Shown: positions 18,792-31,134, counted from the stretch's first letter. The stretch: DNA of 38,836 bases from Limosilactobacillus viscerum (GCF_947387525.1 NZ_CANDNW010000016.1:1-38836); one strand, 5' to 3'. Made by a program: numbers and translations. Notes: generated from the sequence alone by a model not told the origin.

Positions 18792-19175
18792 TTAGTCAAC
18801 GAATTGCAGAATAACCATTGGTGCGCCGTCACCACGACGAGGCATGGTCTTCAAAATCCGTGTGTAACCACCCTTGCGATCTGCGTACTTTGGAGCAAGT
18901 TCTTCAAACAAGTGTTGAAGTGCAGATTGGATACGGATGTCATCGCCATCTTCCTTAACGTCAGCAACAACATTGCGTACGAATGAAGCAGCCTTACGAC
19001 GAGAAGCAAGGTCACCGTGCTTAGCAAGTGTAACCATCTTTTCTGCGGTCTTACGAACTTCCTTTGCACGTGCTTCAGTAGTGGTAATTTGACCATTAAC
19101 AATTAAATCAGTAGTTAAATCACGTAATAAAGCCTTACGTTGTGAACTTGTACGTCCTAATTTACGGTAACTCAT
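18792..19175 (-). CDS. rplQ: 50S ribosomal protein L17 (bL17)
   Basis: L17 (127 residues) sits at the base of the 50S subunit near the exit tunnel. The signature start [18 protein letters not shown] and the C-terminal [10 protein letters not shown] section are intact. GGAGGGAACCACTT precedes the ATG. It is the last gene of the S10-spc-alpha superoperon, 32 bases after rpoA, and is followed by a large structured terminator. Confidence 0.97.
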   Translation of the reverse strand: MSYRKLGRTSSQRKALLRDLTTDLIVNGQITTTEARAKEVRKTAEKMVTLAKHGDLASRRKAASFVRNVVADVKEDGDDIRIQSALQHLFEELAPKYADRKGGYTRILKTMPRRGDGAPMVILQFVD

Positions 19176-19207
19176 GAAGTGGTTCCCTCCTTTGCAATTG
19201 GTATCAA

Positions 19208-20152
19208 TTAATCATCTTGACGGAATGAAACGCCAAGATCGTTTAATTTGAGTTTAATTTCATCTAATGACTTCTGTCCTAAGTTCCGAACTTTCATCAT
19301 GTCTGAAACGGTACGGTCTGTTAATTCCTTAACAGTGTTAATACCGGCACGCTTGAGACAGTTGTAAGAACGAACAGACAGGTCAAGTTCTTCAATTGTC
19401 ATTTCAAGCGTCTTTTCTTTATGGGTTTCTTCCTTTTCAACCATCACTTGAGCATTTTGTGCGGTTTCAGTCAGGTTAACAAACATATCCAAGTGTTCGG
19501 TCAAAATCTTAGCACCCAAACTAACCGCTTCGGTTGGTGTTAATGAACCATCCGTCCAAACATCCAAAGTCAACTTGTCATAATCACTACGTTGACCAAC
19601 CCGCGCATTTTCAACGGTGTAGTTTACACGTTCGATTGGGGTATAGATGGAATCAATTGGCAATACACCAATAGCGAGATCTTCCATCCGGGCCTTATTA
19701 TCATTTGCTGAAAGGTAACCACGACCTTTATCAGCTGTCATCTTAATGTGTAATTCAGCACCATCAGCGACAGTTGCAATGTGCAAATCAGGGTTCAAAA
19801 CAGTGACTTCACTGTCCCCTTGGATGTCACTGGCAGTTACTTCAGCAGGTCCCTTAACATCTAATTCCAAGTCCTTTTGGTCTTCAGAATTGATCTTAAG
19901 TGAAACCTTCTTAAGATTTAAGATAATTTGGGTTACATCTTCAGTTACACCTTTAACAGTACTGAATTCGTGCAAAACCCCATCAATTTGCATGGTGGTA
20001 ATTGCTGCACCTGGTAATGAAGCAATGAGAACCCGTCTCAGTGAGTTACCAAGAGTCGTCCCATAACCGCGCTCAAGTGGTTCTACAACAAACTTGCCGT
20101 AGTTATCCGTTTCTTCAACTTTATGAATGTTTGGCTTTTCAAATTCGATCAT
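19208..20152 (-). CDS. rpoA: DNA-directed RNA polymerase subunit alpha
   Basis: RpoA (314 residues) dimerises to nucleate assembly of RNA polymerase. The N-terminal assembly domain (about 1-230) contains the conserved [17 protein letters not shown]; a flexible linker leads to the C-terminal domain (about 250-314), which binds UP elements and activators, with [11 protein letters not shown] and [10 protein letters not shown]. Length and motifs are typical of Firmicutes. It lies between rpsK and rplQ. Confidence 0.98.
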   Translation of the reverse strand: MIEFEKPNIHKVEETDNYGKFVVEPLERGYGTTLGNSLRRVLIASLPGAAITTMQIDGVLHEFSTVKGVTEDVTQIILNLKKVSLKINSEDQKDLELDVKGPAEVTASDIQGDSEVTVLNPDLHIATVADGAELHIKMTADKGRGYLSANDNKARMEDLAIGVLPIDSIYTPIERVNYTVENARVGQRSDYDKLTLDVWTDGSLTPTEAVSLGAKILTEHLDMFVNLTETAQNAQVMVEKEETHKEKTLEMTIEELDLSVRSYNCLKRAGINTVKELTDRTVSDMMKVRNLGQKSLDEIKLKLNDLGVSFRQDD

Positions 20153-20233
20153 TCTATCCCTGTACCCCTTTCAAACGTGGTTCGCATTTTTACAAAAGAC
20201 AATTGTGGAAATAGGTTCCCCACCAAATGCCAA

Positions 20234-20623
20234 TTAAACACGACGACGCTTTGGAGGACGAGAACCGTTATGAGGAACTGGAGTTACATCGCGAATAGCA
20301 GTAACTTCCAAACCAGTTGCTTGAAGAGCACGGATAGCAGCTTCACGACCAGAACCTGGACCCTTAACTTCGACTTCAACAGTCTTCATACCGTGTTCCA
20401 TAGCTTGCTTAGCAGCAGCTTCTGAAGCCATTTGGGCAGCAAATGGAGTTGACTTACGTGAACCCTTAAAGCCCAATACACCAGCTGATGACCAAGCAAC
20501 GGCGTTACCTTGAACGTCAGTAATCATGATCAAAGTGTTGTTAAATGTTGAGTGAATGTGAGCAACACCAGTTTCAACATTCTTCTTTGCACGACGCTTA
20601 CGCGTACCTTTTTTGGTTGCCAT
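20234..20623 (-). CDS. rpsK: 30S ribosomal protein S11 (uS11)
   Basis: S11 (129 residues) lies on the 30S platform and shapes the Shine-Dalgarno/anti-Shine-Dalgarno cleft near the mRNA exit. The conserved [12 protein letters not shown] and the basic C-terminal PPKRRRV are present. It lies 34 bases after rpsM and 81 before rpoA within the alpha section of the superoperon. Confidence 0.97.
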   Translation of the reverse strand: MATKKGTRKRRAKKNVETGVAHIHSTFNNTLIMITDVQGNAVAWSSAGVLGFKGSRKSTPFAAQMASEAAAKQAMEHGMKTVEVEVKGPGSGREAAIRALQATGLEVTAIRDVTPVPHNGSRPPKRRRV

Positions 20624-20657
20624 ATCTAGTACTAACCTCCTTTTTTATAAAATTATT

Positions 20658-21023
20658 TTACTTCTTCTTGTTAGCGATGGTTACAGCCTTACCCTTACGA
20701 GTCCGGGCGTTGTTCTTGGTGTGTTGACCACGAACTGGTAAACCACGACGGTGACGCATCCCACGGTATGAGCCAATTTCTTGGAGCCGCTTGATGTTCA
20801 TTGAAACTTCACGACGCAAGTCACCTTCAACTTGGATGTTTTCAACTTGACCTCGGATCTTTTCTTCTTGATCTGGAGTTAAGTCACGAACACGGATATC
20901 TTCGGAGACACCTGCTGCATCCAGAATCTTCTTAGCAGTAGAATCACCGATACCGTAGATATAAGTTAAGCCGATTACGATTCGCTTGTCACGAGGTAAA
21001 TCGACACCTGCAATACGAGCCAT
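20658..21023 (-). CDS. rpsM: 30S ribosomal protein S13 (uS13)
   Basis: S13 (121 residues) is in the 30S head; its C-terminal extension contacts the P-site tRNA, and it forms intersubunit bridges with L5. [10 protein letters not shown] at the start, the YIYGIG helix-hairpin region and the basic end ([15 protein letters not shown]) match the family. It lies between rpmJ and rpsK. Confidence 0.97.
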   Translation of the reverse strand: MARIAGVDLPRDKRIVIGLTYIYGIGDSTAKKILDAAGVSEDIRVRDLTPDQEEKIRGQVENIQVEGDLRREVSMNIKRLQEIGSYRGMRHRRGLPVRGQHTKNNARTRKGKAVTIANKKK

Positions 21024-21053
21024 TTAGTGCACCTCCATTCTTATTTAATAAAA

Positions 21054-21173
21054 TTACTTACCTTGACGTTGCTTGTGCTTAGGGTTTGCAGAGCAAATAA
21101 CCATAACACGTCCATGACGCTTAACGATCTTGCAGTGCTCACACATCCGCTTGACTGATGGTCTTACTTTCAT
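21054..21173 (-). CDS. rpmJ: 50S ribosomal protein L36 (bL36), zinc-binding form
   Basis: This is a 39-codon gene, short enough to be missed by length-filtered gene finders. The protein begins [15 protein letters not shown] and ends KHKQRQGK. Cys11, Cys14, Cys27 and His33 form the zinc site of the C+ form. It stands between infA and rpsM, its normal place in Firmicutes. It binds 23S rRNA late in 50S assembly. GGAGG lies about eight bases before the ATG. Confidence 0.96.
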   Translation of the reverse strand: MKVRPSVKRMCEHCKIVKRHGRVMVICSANPKHKQRQGK

Positions 21174-21212
21174 TCTTAAAATCCTCCTAGAGAGTTCCTA
21201 GATTAACAATTA

Positions 21213-21431
21213 TTACTTAAACCGGAACGTAATCCGACCCTTAGTCAGATCATATGGAGACATTTCAACCTTTACTCGGTCACCAGGCAAGATCTTGATG
21301 TAGTGCATCCGAATCTTACCAGAGACATGAGCAAGAATCTCCGCCCCATTTTCCAGTTCAACTTTAAACATCGCATTAGGCAGGGTTTCAGTAACCTTAC
21401 CCTCAACTTCAATCACATCGGCTTTTGCCAC
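21213..21431 (-). CDS. infA: Translation initiation factor IF-1
   Basis: IF-1 (72 residues, one OB fold) binds the 30S A site and assists IF-2 and IF-3. The sequence from [18 protein letters not shown] to GRITFRFK fits the family over its full length. The start is GTG with AGGAGG upstream. The 130-base gap to adk is the largest in the superoperon and contains a hairpin and a possible promoter; methionine aminopeptidase (map), which lies here in Bacillus, is missing. Confidence 0.97.
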   Translation of the reverse strand: MAKADVIEVEGKVTETLPNAMFKVELENGAEILAHVSGKIRMHYIKILPGDRVKVEMSPYDLTKGRITFRFK

Positions 21432-21470
21432 GAAACGGTTCCTCCTTGCTTACAAGAAATTACGTAAAAG

Positions 21471-21497
21471 CAGTGGAAAGCGTACTACTTCCCACTG
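21471..21497 (-). terminator. Intra-operon hairpin before infA
   Basis: CAGTGGGAAG pairs with CTTTCCACTG (21488-21497 with 21471-21480, one G-U pair) around a 7-nt loop, followed on the minus strand by CTTTTACG. The T-run is short, so this may be a weak attenuator, a processing site or a leader structure rather than a full terminator. Confidence 0.4.
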
Positions 21498-21518
21498 TCA
21501 GCTAGATAAACCTTGCTA

Positions 21519-21547
21519 AGTTTAGCATATGTAGCTAACAAGCGCAA
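21519..21547 (-). promoter_or_regulatory. Possible internal promoter before infA
   Basis: TTGCGC (21542-21547) and TAAACT (21519-21524) are 17 bases apart on the minus strand, and the -10 carries a TGC extension. The -35 matches only three positions. If active it would drive infA-rpmJ-rpsM-rpsK-rpoA-rplQ separately from the S10 promoter. Confidence 0.35.
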
Positions 21548-21561
21548 GTTATCAAGCATGA

Positions 21562-23534
<1,973 letters not shown>

Positions 23535-23535
23535 A

Positions 23536-23970
23536 TTACATCACCTCAGTTTTACCGCCAGCAGCTTCAATAGCTGAAACCGCTGAAGCAGAAAACTTGT
23601 TAGCCTTAACAGTTAACTTCTTTTCCAGCTTACCGCTACCAAGAACCTTGATACCGCTCTTTAAATTCTTAACCAAACCACTTTCAACAAGAACTTGTGG
23701 GGTAACTTCAGTACCGTCATCGAACTTGTTCAGGGCAGTTAAGTTAACAATAGCGTATTCCTTGCGGTTGATGTTAGTGAAACCACGCTTTGGAATTTGC
23801 CGGTAGAGCGGCATTTGACCCCCTTCAAAACCAAGACGAGTCTTGCCGTGAGCCTTTTGACCCTTAGTACCACGTCCAGAAGTAAAACCGTGACCTGAAG
23901 AAAGACCACGACCCTTACGAAGACGCTTTGAACGAGAACCTTCAGCAGGCTTCAATTCATTTAACTTCAT
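23536..23970 (-). CDS. rplO: 50S ribosomal protein L15 (uL15)
   Basis: L15 (144 residues) is a late 50S assembly protein with a long glycine- and arginine-rich N-terminal extension that threads through rRNA ([20 protein letters not shown] is visible). The globular C-terminal part is complete and ends GGKTEVM. Its last codons carry the Shine-Dalgarno of secY, one base before the secY start codon. Confidence 0.97.
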   Translation of the reverse strand: MKLNELKPAEGSRSKRLRKGRGLSSGHGFTSGRGTKGQKAHGKTRLGFEGGQMPLYRQIPKRGFTNINRKEYAIVNLTALNKFDDGTEVTPQVLVESGLVKNLKSGIKVLGSGKLEKKLTVKANKFSASAVSAIEAAGGKTEVM

Positions 23971-24002
23971 TTGGTAGGCACCTCCTTATTATTTAGTTTT
24001 AA

Positions 24003-24185
24003 TTACTTAACTTCTTCGATTGAAACTAAGTGTGCAACTTTGAAAATTTGACCACGTGTTGCAGCGTTATCTGGTAGAATGTTTGAACTACCAATCTTAC
24101 CTAAACCTAAGGCCTTAACAGTCTTACGTTGAGTAGGTTCGCGGTGGGCAACACTGTGGATTAAGGTAACTTTAACTTTAGCCAT
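24003..24185 (-). CDS. rpmD: 50S ribosomal protein L30 (uL30)
   Basis: L30 (60 residues) has the compact ferredoxin-like fold of the bacterial short form. [20 protein letters not shown] followed by LGLGKIGS is characteristic. It stands between rpsE and rplO as in nearly all spc operons. Confidence 0.96.
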   Translation of the reverse strand: MAKVKVTLIHSVAHREPTQRKTVKALGLGKIGSSNILPDNAATRGQIFKVAHLVSIEEVK

Positions 24186-24199
24186 AATTAGTGCCCTCC

Positions 24200-24703
24200 T
24201 TATTCTGCCAAGTGATCTACTGAAACGCCACGAAGCTTTGCAACTTCTTCAGCGCTCTTTAATTGCTTCAGACCTTCGAACGTTGCACGAACAACGCTGA
24301 TTGGAGTGTTAGAACCAAGACGCTTTGAAGTAACATCGTCTACACCAGCGAGGTCCATAACGTTACGGACAGCACCACCGGCAGTAACCCCAGAACCTTC
24401 AACGGCTGGCTTGAGCATAATCTTACCACCGCCGTAAGTACCGATAACTTCATGTGGAATAGTAGTACCAACGATTGGAACAGTAATCAGGTTCTTTTCA
24501 GCAGCAGCTTGGGCCTTACGGATAGCTTCTGGAACTTCTTGAGCCTTACCAGTACCAAAACCAACGTGGCCCTTACGATCGCCAACGATAACTAAGGCAG
24601 CGAAACGCATCCGACGACCACCCTTAACAACCTTGGTAATCCGGTTGATAGCAACAACTTGGTCATCTAAGTCCAACTTAGCTGGATCAATGTATTCTGA
24701 CAT
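24200..24703 (-). CDS. rpsE: 30S ribosomal protein S5 (uS5)
   Basis: S5 (167 residues) acts in decoding accuracy at the 30S interface with S4. The N-terminal double-stranded RNA-binding domain with the [18 protein letters not shown] loop and the C-terminal domain with VRATFEGL are complete. The loop equivalent to spectinomycin-resistance positions is the ordinary wild-type form. The end is [11 protein letters not shown]. Confidence 0.97.
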   Translation of the reverse strand: MSEYIDPAKLDLDDQVVAINRITKVVKGGRRMRFAALVIVGDRKGHVGFGTGKAQEVPEAIRKAQAAAEKNLITVPIVGTTIPHEVIGTYGGGKIMLKPAVEGSGVTAGGAVRNVMDLAGVDDVTSKRLGSNTPISVVRATFEGLKQLKSAEEVAKLRGVSVDHLAE

Positions 24704-24725
24704 TGCAGGTTATTCCTCCTTTTCC

Positions 24726-25082
24726 TTAGAATTTAAGTCCGTTTTCACGAGCAGCTTCAGCTAATGCTTGTACACGTCCGTGGTAAAGGTAACCACCACG
24801 GTCAAATACAACGTTAGTGATGTTCTTGTCAGCTGCGCGCTTGGCAATTAAAGCACCAACGCCACTAGCTTGTTCAGTCTTAGTCTTACCACTAACTTCG
24901 CTGTCGTTTGTGGAGGCACTTGCGAGCGTCACACCCTTTACGTCATCAATTAATTGAGCGTAAATGTTTTTGTTTGAACGGTAAACACTTAAGCGTGGGC
25001 GCTCCGCAGTACCAGAAATCTTACCGCGAACGCGCATGTGACGGCGTTGACGGATCTTGTTCTTATCTGGTTTAGAAATCAC
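24726..25082 (-). CDS. rplR: 50S ribosomal protein L18 (uL18)
   Basis: L18 binds 5S rRNA together with L5 and L25. I use the GTG at 25082, giving 118 residues starting [15 protein letters not shown]; the reading frame opens three codons earlier at another GTG, but that codon is part of the GAGGTGA ribosome-binding site. The conserved [23 protein letters not shown] end is intact (shown here in two parts: GGYLYHGRV and ALAEAAREN). Confidence 0.95.
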   Translation of the reverse strand: MISKPDKNKIRQRRHMRVRGKISGTAERPRLSVYRSNKNIYAQLIDDVKGVTLASASTNDSEVSGKTKTEQASGVGALIAKRAADKNITNVVFDRGGYLYHGRVQALAEAARENGLKF

Positions 25083-25144
25083 AACAGTCACCTCTTATTA
25101 AATAGTTTATTTTATTTCGTAGCTGGTCTAATAACCTAAATAGA

Positions 25145-25681
25145 TTACTTACCAGTCTTACCTTCCTTACGGATGATGTGTTCGTTTTCGTAACGAATAC
25201 CCTTACCCTTGTATGGTTCAGGTGAACGAACGGCACGAACTTGGGCAGCAAAATCACCAAGGTGTTCCTTGTTGATTGAGCTAAGTTCAATAGTAGTATT
25301 ATCTGGAACCTTGATATCAATATCTTCAGGCTTGTCCATTTCAACTGGGTTAGAGTAACCAACAGTTAAGATCAACTTGTTGCCCTTGAATTGAGCACGG
25401 TAACCAACACCGACTAACTTAAGGACCTTCTTGTAACCATTAACAACACCTTCAACCATGTTGTTAACGTTAGCCCGGGTAGTACCGTGAATCATCTTCA
25501 TACTGTTAGTATCTTCATCACGGTCAAACTTAACAACGTTGTCATCAACAGTCATCTTAATCAAAGGTGAGATTTCACGTGACAATGTACCCTTAGGACC
25601 CTTAACAGTTACGACGTTACCTTCTTGGGAAACTTCAACGCCCTTTGGTAAGTCAATTTCCTTGTAACCAATACGACTCAT
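25145..25681 (-). CDS. rplF: 50S ribosomal protein L6 (uL6)
   Basis: L6 (178 residues) lies near the GTPase-associated centre next to the sarcin-ricin loop. It has two repeated RNA-binding domains; the second contains the conserved [14 protein letters not shown] section. The start [15 protein letters not shown] is family-like. The 53-base spacing to rplR is slightly larger than elsewhere in the operon and contains nothing notable. Confidence 0.97.
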   Translation of the reverse strand: MSRIGYKEIDLPKGVEVSQEGNVVTVKGPKGTLSREISPLIKMTVDDNVVKFDRDEDTNSMKMIHGTTRANVNNMVEGVVNGYKKVLKLVGVGYRAQFKGNKLILTVGYSNPVEMDKPEDIDIKVPDNTTIELSSINKEHLGDFAAQVRAVRSPEPYKGKGIRYENEHIIRKEGKTGK

Positions 25682-25710
25682 GCGTGCACCTCCTAACTAA
25701 ATATAATTTA

Positions 25711-26109
25711 TTACCAGACGTAAGCAATAACTTCGCCACCAATTTTCTTGGCACGAGCTACCTTGTCGGTTACAACACCTTCAGATGTTGAAATAATAGC
25801 AATACCTAATCCGTTAAGAACCTTTGGCACAGCATCAGCCTTAACATAAGTCCGAAGACCAGGCTTTGAAATCCGCTTTAAGCCAGAAATAACGCGTTGA
25901 CCGTTGTTACCGTACTTCAAGAACACACGGATGATGCCTTGCTTGTTATCGTCAACATATTCAACATCGCGAATGAAACCTTCGTTCTTTAAGATTTCAG
26001 CGATGTCCTTCTTCAACTTAGATGCAGGAGCCTCAACTGATTCGTGGTGGGCCATGTTAGCATTACGAATACGAGTTAAGAAATCTGCAATTGGATCGCT
26101 CATAGACAT
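25711..26109 (-). CDS. rpsH: 30S ribosomal protein S8 (uS8)
   Basis: S8 (132 residues) is a primary 16S rRNA-binding protein of the 30S body. The start at [11 protein letters not shown] is chosen because AGGAGG lies nine bases before this ATG; the inner ATG two codons later is too far. Conserved [11 protein letters not shown] and the ending GGEVIAYVW are present. S8 represses the spc genes in E. coli by binding mRNA near rplE; no such site is evident here. Confidence 0.96.
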   Translation of the reverse strand: MSMSDPIADFLTRIRNANMAHHESVEAPASKLKKDIAEILKNEGFIRDVEYVDDNKQGIIRVFLKYGNNGQRVISGLKRISKPGLRTYVKADAVPKVLNGLGIAIISTSEGVVTDKVARAKKIGGEVIAYVW

Positions 26110-26140
26110 CGATGTTTTCCTCCTTTTGTCAGTGATTTGT

Positions 26141-26326
26141 TTACCAGCTAGCCTTCTTTAAACCAGGAATTTGTCCCTTGTGGGCAAGTTCACGTAAGCA
26201 AATCCGGCATAAGTGGAATTTACGGTAAACTGAGTGCGGACGTCCACAACGTGCACAGCGTGTATATTCACGACTTGAGAACTTAGCTGGACGGTTGCAC
26301 TTAGCAATCATTGATTTTTTAGCCAA
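26141..26326 (-). CDS. rpsN: 30S ribosomal protein S14, zinc-binding type (uS14)
   Basis: This is the short 61-residue S14 with a zinc ribbon: Cys24-x2-Cys27 and Cys40-x2-Cys43. It fits the 30S head. The ATG has GGAGG upstream and the gene lies between rplE and rpsH. A zinc-free paralogue is often present elsewhere in Firmicutes genomes; it is not in this window. Confidence 0.96.
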   Translation of the reverse strand: MAKKSMIAKCNRPAKFSSREYTRCARCGRPHSVYRKFHLCRICLRELAHKGQIPGLKKASW

Positions 26327-26341
26327 TTTGTGGAACCTCCT

Positions 26342-26884
26342 TTATTTAGCAAATGGCATGCCGAGTTGGGCAAGTAATTCATGTGATTCTTCATCACTTT
26401 CAGCAGTTGTAACAATAACAACATCCAAGCCCCGTACCCGGTTAACCTTATCGTAATCAATTTCAGGGAAAATTAATTGTTCATGGATACCAAGAGTGTA
26501 GTTACCACGACCATCAAAGGCCTTGTTGCTTACACCGTGGAAGTCACGAACCCGTGGCAATGCCACGTTGATTAACTTGTCTAAGAAATCATACATACGT
26601 TCACCACGTAAGGTTACCTTGGCACCAATTGGCATACCTTCACGAAGACGGAAGCCGGCAATTGACTTCTTAGCCTTGGTGATCAGTGGCTTTTGACCAG
26701 CGATCAAGCCAAGTTCTTCAACGGCTTCATCCAGGTTCTTGGAGTTAGTAGTAGCATCACCAACACCCATGTTCAAGACGATTTTGTCAATCTTTGGTGC
26801 TTGCATTGATGAAGAGTAGTTGAACTTTTCAATCAAAGCAGGACGGATTTCGCTTTCGTATTTAGCTTTTAAACGGTTTTCCAT
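26342..26884 (-). CDS. rplE: 50S ribosomal protein L5 (uL5)
   Basis: L5 (180 residues) binds 5S rRNA and, through a loop, the P-site tRNA and S13. [17 protein letters not shown] at the start, [11 protein letters not shown] and the end [17 protein letters not shown] fit the family. It is 25 bases from rplX and 15 from rpsN. Confidence 0.97.
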   Translation of the reverse strand: MENRLKAKYESEIRPALIEKFNYSSSMQAPKIDKIVLNMGVGDATTNSKNLDEAVEELGLIAGQKPLITKAKKSIAGFRLREGMPIGAKVTLRGERMYDFLDKLINVALPRVRDFHGVSNKAFDGRGNYTLGIHEQLIFPEIDYDKVNRVRGLDVVIVTTAESDEESHELLAQLGMPFAK

Positions 26885-26909
26885 TAGTAATTATTCCTCC
26901 TTTCCTCGA

Positions 26910-27218
26910 TTAATCGATAGTCTTACCAGACTTCTTAGCAACCCGAACCTTCTTGCCATCAACGAACTTGTAACCAACACGGGTTGGTTCGTTGGTAGAA
27001 GGATCAATCAGCATTACGTTTGAAGCACTAATAGCTGCTTCAGTGTCGATAACACCACCATTTGGATTTGAGTTGCTTGGCTTTTGGTGTTTCTTAACCT
27101 TGTTAATACCTTCAACGATAACACGGTTTTGGGCAGCGAAAATCTTCTTTACGTTACCTTCCTTACCCTTGTCCTTACCGGCGATAACGCGAACTTTGTC
27201 ACCTGTCTTAATGAACAT
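26910..27218 (-). CDS. rplX: 50S ribosomal protein L24 (uL24)
   Basis: L24 (102 residues) is one of the two assembly initiators of the 50S subunit and lies at the tunnel exit. The N-terminal KOW motif ([18 protein letters not shown]) is clear, followed by the family's [18 protein letters not shown] section. The start follows AGGAGG. Confidence 0.97.
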   Translation of the reverse strand: MFIKTGDKVRVIAGKDKGKEGNVKKIFAAQNRVIVEGINKVKKHQKPSNSNPNGGVIDTEAAISASNVMLIDPSTNEPTRVGYKFVDGKKVRVAKKSGKTID

Positions 27219-27252
27219 GTTGATTGTGCACCTCCTTATTTTTGGTTAAATC

Positions 27253-27621
27253 TTACAGAACTTCTGGAGCCAGAGAAACGATCTTCATGAAGTCATCGCC
27301 ACGAAGTTCACGAGCGATTGGTCCAAAAATACGGGTACCCTTAGGGCTCTTATCGTTGTTGATCAAAACAGCGGCGTTTTCATCAAACTTGATGTATGAA
27401 CCATCCTTACGGTGCAGACCATGCTTAGTCCGTACAACGACAGCCTTAACAACGTCACCTTTCTTGACAACGCCACCTGGTGTTGCCTGCTTTACAGTAG
27501 CAACAATAATGTCACCAATATTACCAGTCTTAACCCGGGAACCACCCAAGATCTTAATAACAAGGATTTCACGGGCACCAGAGTTATCAGCGACCTTCAA
27601 CCGACTTTCCTGTTGAATCAC
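27253..27621 (-). CDS. rplN: 50S ribosomal protein L14 (uL14)
   Basis: L14 (122 residues) forms intersubunit bridges with 16S rRNA and is a docking site for the silencing factor RsfS. The start [19 protein letters not shown] and the end [18 protein letters not shown] are strongly conserved. The gap to rpsQ (64 bases) has no sign of a terminator. Confidence 0.97.
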   Translation of the reverse strand: MIQQESRLKVADNSGAREILVIKILGGSRVKTGNIGDIIVATVKQATPGGVVKKGDVVKAVVVRTKHGLHRKDGSYIKFDENAAVLINNDKSPKGTRIFGPIARELRGDDFMKIVSLAPEVL

Positions 27622-27685
27622 GGTTAATGTCCTCCTTCCATTTACAAATAAGAATTAGAATACGAATTTAAGAGTTATCTGCTAA

Positions 27686-27952
27686 TTAAAGGGTAGCAGC
27701 CTTTTCGACAACTTTTACAAGACGGAAACGCTTCTTAGCTGATAATGGCCGAGTTTCCATGATTTGTACAGTGTCGCCGGTCTTTGCTTCGTTGTTTTCA
27801 TCGTGTGCGTAGAACTTCTTTGAGTACTTAACACGCTTGCCGTAGATTGGGGCACTCTTGTAAGTGTCAATCACAACAGTGATGGTCTTGTCCATCTTAT
27901 CTGAAACAACGTGGCCTTGGTAAACCTTACGTGCATTACGTTCTTCACTCAT
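27686..27952 (-). CDS. rpsQ: 30S ribosomal protein S17 (uS17)
   Basis: S17 (88 residues) is an OB-fold primary binder of the 16S rRNA 5' domain. [18 protein letters not shown] and the end [10 protein letters not shown]-type section (here [13 protein letters not shown]) identify it. It stands between rpmC and rplN. Confidence 0.97.
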   Translation of the reverse strand: MSEERNARKVYQGHVVSDKMDKTITVVIDTYKSAPIYGKRVKYSKKFYAHDENNEAKTGDTVQIMETRPLSAKKRFRLVKVVEKAATL

Positions 27953-27976
27953 GCGCTAATCCTCCTTTTCGTATTC

Positions 27977-28183
27977 TTATTTGTTTAATTGTTGTTGACG
28001 AAGAACTGTCTTAACCCGTGCAATGTCCTTACGTACTTGCTTCAGACTTGCAGTGTTTTCCAATTGACCAGTAGCTAATTGGAAACGTAAGTTAAACAAT
28101 TGTTCCTTCAATTCCTTTTCACGGTCAAGTAGCTTGTCAGTGGTTAATCCATTCAGTTCTTGTACGTAATCTTTACTTTTCAT
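27977..28183 (-). CDS. rpmC: 50S ribosomal protein L29 (uL29)
   Basis: L29 is a small helical protein at the tunnel exit, close to the docking sites of signal recognition particle and trigger factor. I start it at the ATG at 28183, giving 68 residues ([12 protein letters not shown]); AGGTGG lies eight bases upstream, and an earlier in-frame GTG is part of that site. The start overlaps the end of rplP by 11 bases. The helical-hairpin core [15 protein letters not shown] is intact. Confidence 0.95.
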   Translation of the reverse strand: MKSKDYVQELNGLTTDKLLDREKELKEQLFNLRFQLATGQLENTASLKQVRKDIARVKTVLRQQQLNK

Positions 28184-28607
28184 TAGATTGTCCACCTACT
28201 TCCTCACGTTGTACGATCTTAGTGCGAACTGGCAACTTGTGACCGGCAAGACGTAAAGCTTCGCGAGCGACTTCTTCAGAAACGCCCCCTACTTCGAACA
28301 TTACCTTGCCGCGCTTAACTGGAGCAACCCATCCTTCAGGTGCACCTTTACCATTACCCATCCGGACACCAACACCTTTGCTGGTGTAGGAAAGTTGAGG
28401 GAAGATCTTAATCCAAACCTTCCCGCCACGCTTCATGTAACGGGTAATTGCGATACGGGCAGCTTCGATTTGACGGTTACTGATCCAGTGAGAATCAAGT
28501 GCTTGAAGTCCGAAATCACCAAAGGCAACAGTCTTGCCACCCTTAGCTTCACCACGCATGTGGCCACGTTGAACCTTACGGTGCTTTACTCGCTTTGGTA
28601 CTAGCAT
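28173..28607 (-). CDS. rplP: 50S ribosomal protein L16 (uL16)
   Basis: L16 (144 residues) is needed late in 50S assembly and contacts A-site tRNA near the peptidyl transferase centre. [19 protein letters not shown] and the [16 protein letters not shown] loop are conserved. The C terminus overlaps the start of rpmC, and only three bases separate it from rpsC. Confidence 0.97.
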   Translation of the reverse strand: MLVPKRVKHRKVQRGHMRGEAKGGKTVAFGDFGLQALDSHWISNRQIEAARIAITRYMKRGGKVWIKIFPQLSYTSKGVGVRMGNGKGAPEGWVAPVKRGKVMFEVGGVSEEVAREALRLAGHKLPVRTKIVQREEVGGQSNEK

Positions 28608-28610
28608 GTT

Positions 28611-29276
28611 TTACTTCCCTCCTTCTTCATCATCATTAGCATTCTTCTTGGTAGGAAGAACTTCACCACGGTAGATCCAAGTCTTGACACCCAGAACACC
28701 GTAAGTAGTGTTAGCTTCATCCCAAGAGTAGTCAATATCAGCACGGAGAGTATGCAAAGGAACAGTACCATCAGAGTATGATTCAACCCGTGACATATCT
28801 GCACCATTTAACCGACCAGCAACTTGAGTCTTAATACCCTTAGCACCGGCACGCATAGCACGTTGCATAGCTCCACGCATAGCACGACGGAAAGCAATCC
28901 GGTTTTCCAATTGACGTGCAATACTTTCACCAACAAGGTGTGCATCCAGGTCTGGCTTCTTGATTTCCACGATGTTAATGTGAACACGCTTGCCAGTTAA
29001 CTTGTTTAATTCCTTACGAAGTGCTTCAACTTCTGAACCACCTTTACCAATAACCATTCCTGGCTTGGCAGTGTGAATTGAAACGTTGACGCGGTTTGCG
29101 GCACGTTCAATTTCAACGGTTGATACAGAGGCATCAGCAAGTCGCTTTTCAATGTACTTACGGATCCGAAGGTCTTCGTTCAGGTAGTTAGCAAAGTCCT
29201 TATCAGCGTACCACTTTGCAGTCCAATCGCGAATGACTCCAACACGAAAACCATTAGGATTGATCTTTTGACCCAC
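28611..29276 (-). CDS. rpsC: 30S ribosomal protein S3 (uS3)
   Basis: S3 (221 residues) forms part of the mRNA entry tunnel and its helicase activity. The KH domain (about 38-106) with [15 protein letters not shown] and the C-terminal domain with [15 protein letters not shown] are present. An acidic, lysine-poor tail ([10 protein letters not shown]) follows. The start [13 protein letters not shown] is universally conserved. Confidence 0.97.
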   Translation of the reverse strand: MGQKINPNGFRVGVIRDWTAKWYADKDFANYLNEDLRIRKYIEKRLADASVSTVEIERAANRVNVSIHTAKPGMVIGKGGSEVEALRKELNKLTGKRVHINIVEIKKPDLDAHLVGESIARQLENRIAFRRAMRGAMQRAMRAGAKGIKTQVAGRLNGADMSRVESYSDGTVPLHTLRADIDYSWDEANTTYGVLGVKTWIYRGEVLPTKKNANDDEEGGK

Positions 29277-29288
29277 TATTTATTCCTC

Positions 29289-29636
29289 CTATCGTTCTGT
29301 AACAACCACTGTGATGTGACTAGTCCGCTTGTTAATTGGTGAAGCTGAACCCTTAGCACGTGGACGGAACCGCTTAAGGGTTGGTCCTTCGTTTGCGTAG
29401 GCTTCGCTAACAACCAATGAAGCACGATCTAAATCAAAGTTGTTTTCAGCGTTTGCAACAGCAGAATTTAATACTTTTTGAACATCTGAAGCAGCACCAC
29501 GGTTGGTGAACTTCAGAATAGCAAATGCTTCAGCAACACTCTTACCGCGAATTGCGTCTAAGACCAGACGTACCTTCCGTGCAGGAACACGGACCATCTT
29601 GGCAGTTGCCTTAGCTGATGTAATGTTTTCAGCCAT
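29289..29636 (-). CDS. rplV: 50S ribosomal protein L22 (uL22)
   Basis: L22 (115 residues) lines the nascent peptide tunnel; its long beta-hairpin loop (about 80-100, with [19 protein letters not shown]) is where macrolide-resistance changes arise, and here it appears to be of ordinary wild-type form. The core [18 protein letters not shown] is intact. Confidence 0.97.
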   Translation of the reverse strand: MAENITSAKATAKMVRVPARKVRLVLDAIRGKSVAEAFAILKFTNRGAASDVQKVLNSAVANAENNFDLDRASLVVSEAYANEGPTLKRFRPRAKGSASPINKRTSHITVVVTER

Positions 29637-29653
29637 TTCTTAATTCACCCTCC

Positions 29654-29932
29654 TTACTTACCAGTCTTCTTGTCATCAGTAGCGTGACCGTGGAAAGTAC
29701 GAGTTGGAACAAATTCACCCAACTTGTGACCTACCATGTCTTCTTGTACGTAAACTGGTACGTGCTTCCGACCATTGTAAACTGCAAAGGTGTAACCAAT
29801 GAAGCTTGGGAAAATGGTGGAACGACGTGACCAGGTCTTGATGACTGTCTTCTTTTCAGAACCTTCTTGAGCCTTAACCTTCTTCAGTAATGAAGCATCA
29901 GCGAAAGGTCCCTTCTTCAAACTACGAGCCAT
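29654..29932 (-). CDS. rpsS: 30S ribosomal protein S19 (uS19)
   Basis: S19 (92 residues) is in the 30S head with S13. The start [19 protein letters not shown] and the [19 protein letters not shown] section are diagnostic, with the end [21 protein letters not shown] shortened here to [19 protein letters not shown] precedes the ATG. Confidence 0.97.
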   Translation of the reverse strand: MARSLKKGPFADASLLKKVKAQEGSEKKTVIKTWSRRSTIFPSFIGYTFAVYNGRKHVPVYVQEDMVGHKLGEFVPTRTFHGHATDDKKTGK

Positions 29933-29966
29933 TTAGTGTACCTCCTCTCGGGTATTAAACGTAAAA

Positions 29967-30812
29967 TTAACGAGTATGTGGACCGCGCTTCCGACCACGA
30001 ACAATGAACTTGTTTGAACGAGCCTTGTGTGAACGGGTCTTCTTACCAACGGTCTTCTTACCCCATGGAGACAGAGGAGATGGTAAACCAACTGGTTGCT
30101 TACCTTCACCACCACCATGTGGGTGATCATTAGGGTTCATTACAGAACCACGAACGTGTGGACGTTGACCAGCGTAACGGGTCCGACCAGCCTTACCCTT
30201 AATCAGAAGGGCGTGTTCGTCGTTACCAACAGTACCGACAGTAGCACGGCAAGTTGCAAGAACCATCCGAACTTCACCAGATGAAAGACGAACTAAGACG
30301 TACTTTTCATCCTTACCAAGTAATTGAGCAGAAGCACCTGCTGAACGAGCAAGTTGACCACCCTTGCCTGGCTTTAATTCAATGTTGTGAATAACAGTAC
30401 CAACTGGAATGTTCTTCAATGGAAGAGCGTTACCAACTTTGATATCTGCATCTGGACCAGATTGAACAGTCATACCAACCTTTAAGCCCTTAGGTGCGAT
30501 GATGTATGACTTAGTACCATCAGCGTAACCAAGCAAAGCAATGTTAGCAGTACGGTTTGGATCATATTCGATTGCCTTAACGGTTGCAGGAACATCATCC
30601 TTAATCCGCTTGAAGTCAATGATCCGGTATTGACGCTTTACACCACCACCACGGTGACGAACAGTAATGTGACCATAACTGTTACGGCCGGCAGTGTGCT
30701 TTAATGGAGCCAATAATGACTTTTCCGGTGTGTTCTTCGTAATATCAGCGAAGTCGTAACCGTTCATGTTCCGGCGACCGTTAGTAGTAGGTTTGTACTT
30801 ACGAATTCCCAC
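29967..30812 (-). CDS. rplB: 50S ribosomal protein L2 (uL2)
   Basis: L2 (281 residues, a few longer than in Bacillus) is essential for subunit joining and the peptidyl transferase centre. The start [16 protein letters not shown], the SH3-like core, and the conserved [15 protein letters not shown] loop containing the functionally critical histidine are all present. It lies between rplW and rpsS. Confidence 0.98.
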   Translation of the reverse strand: MGIRKYKPTTNGRRNMNGYDFADITKNTPEKSLLAPLKHTAGRNSYGHITVRHRGGGVKRQYRIIDFKRIKDDVPATVKAIEYDPNRTANIALLGYADGTKSYIIAPKGLKVGMTVQSGPDADIKVGNALPLKNIPVGTVIHNIELKPGKGGQLARSAGASAQLLGKDEKYVLVRLSSGEVRMVLATCRATVGTVGNDEHALLIKGKAGRTRYAGQRPHVRGSVMNPNDHPHGGGEGKQPVGLPSPLSPWGKKTVGKKTRSHKARSNKFIVRGRKRGPHTR

Positions 30813-30837
30813 TATGTTTTCCTCCTTTTTTTAATGA

Positions 30838-31134
30838 TTAGTTTTCACTGTCATCGTTGAACAGCTTAATTTCATCAGATTCAGCAGAAAGAGTAACGAT
30901 AGCCTTACGACGACGCTTAGTGTAACCGACGTAGCGACCTTGACGCTTCTTCTTGCCCTTAACATTCATGATGTTTACCTTAACAACCTTAACTCCGAAA
31001 ATTTCTTCAACTGCGTTCTTGACTTGAGTCTTGGTTGCTCGTAAATCAACATCAAATGTGTAACGCTTGTTGTCCATACCGGCCATTGAAGCTTCGGTAA
31101 CAACTGGACGTAAAATAATATCGCGTGCTTCCAT
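30838..31134 (-). CDS. rplW: 50S ribosomal protein L23 (uL23)
   Basis: L23 (98 residues) is the main docking site for trigger factor and signal recognition particle at the tunnel exit. [14 protein letters not shown] and the basic loop [19 protein letters not shown] are visible; the C-terminal tail is acidic. Its ATG overlaps the rplD stop by one base (TAATG), indicating coupled translation. Confidence 0.97.
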   Translation of the reverse strand: MEARDIILRPVVTEASMAGMDNKRYTFDVDLRATKTQVKNAVEEIFGVKVVKVNIMNVKGKKKRQGRYVGYTKRRRKAIVTLSAESDEIKLFNDDSEN

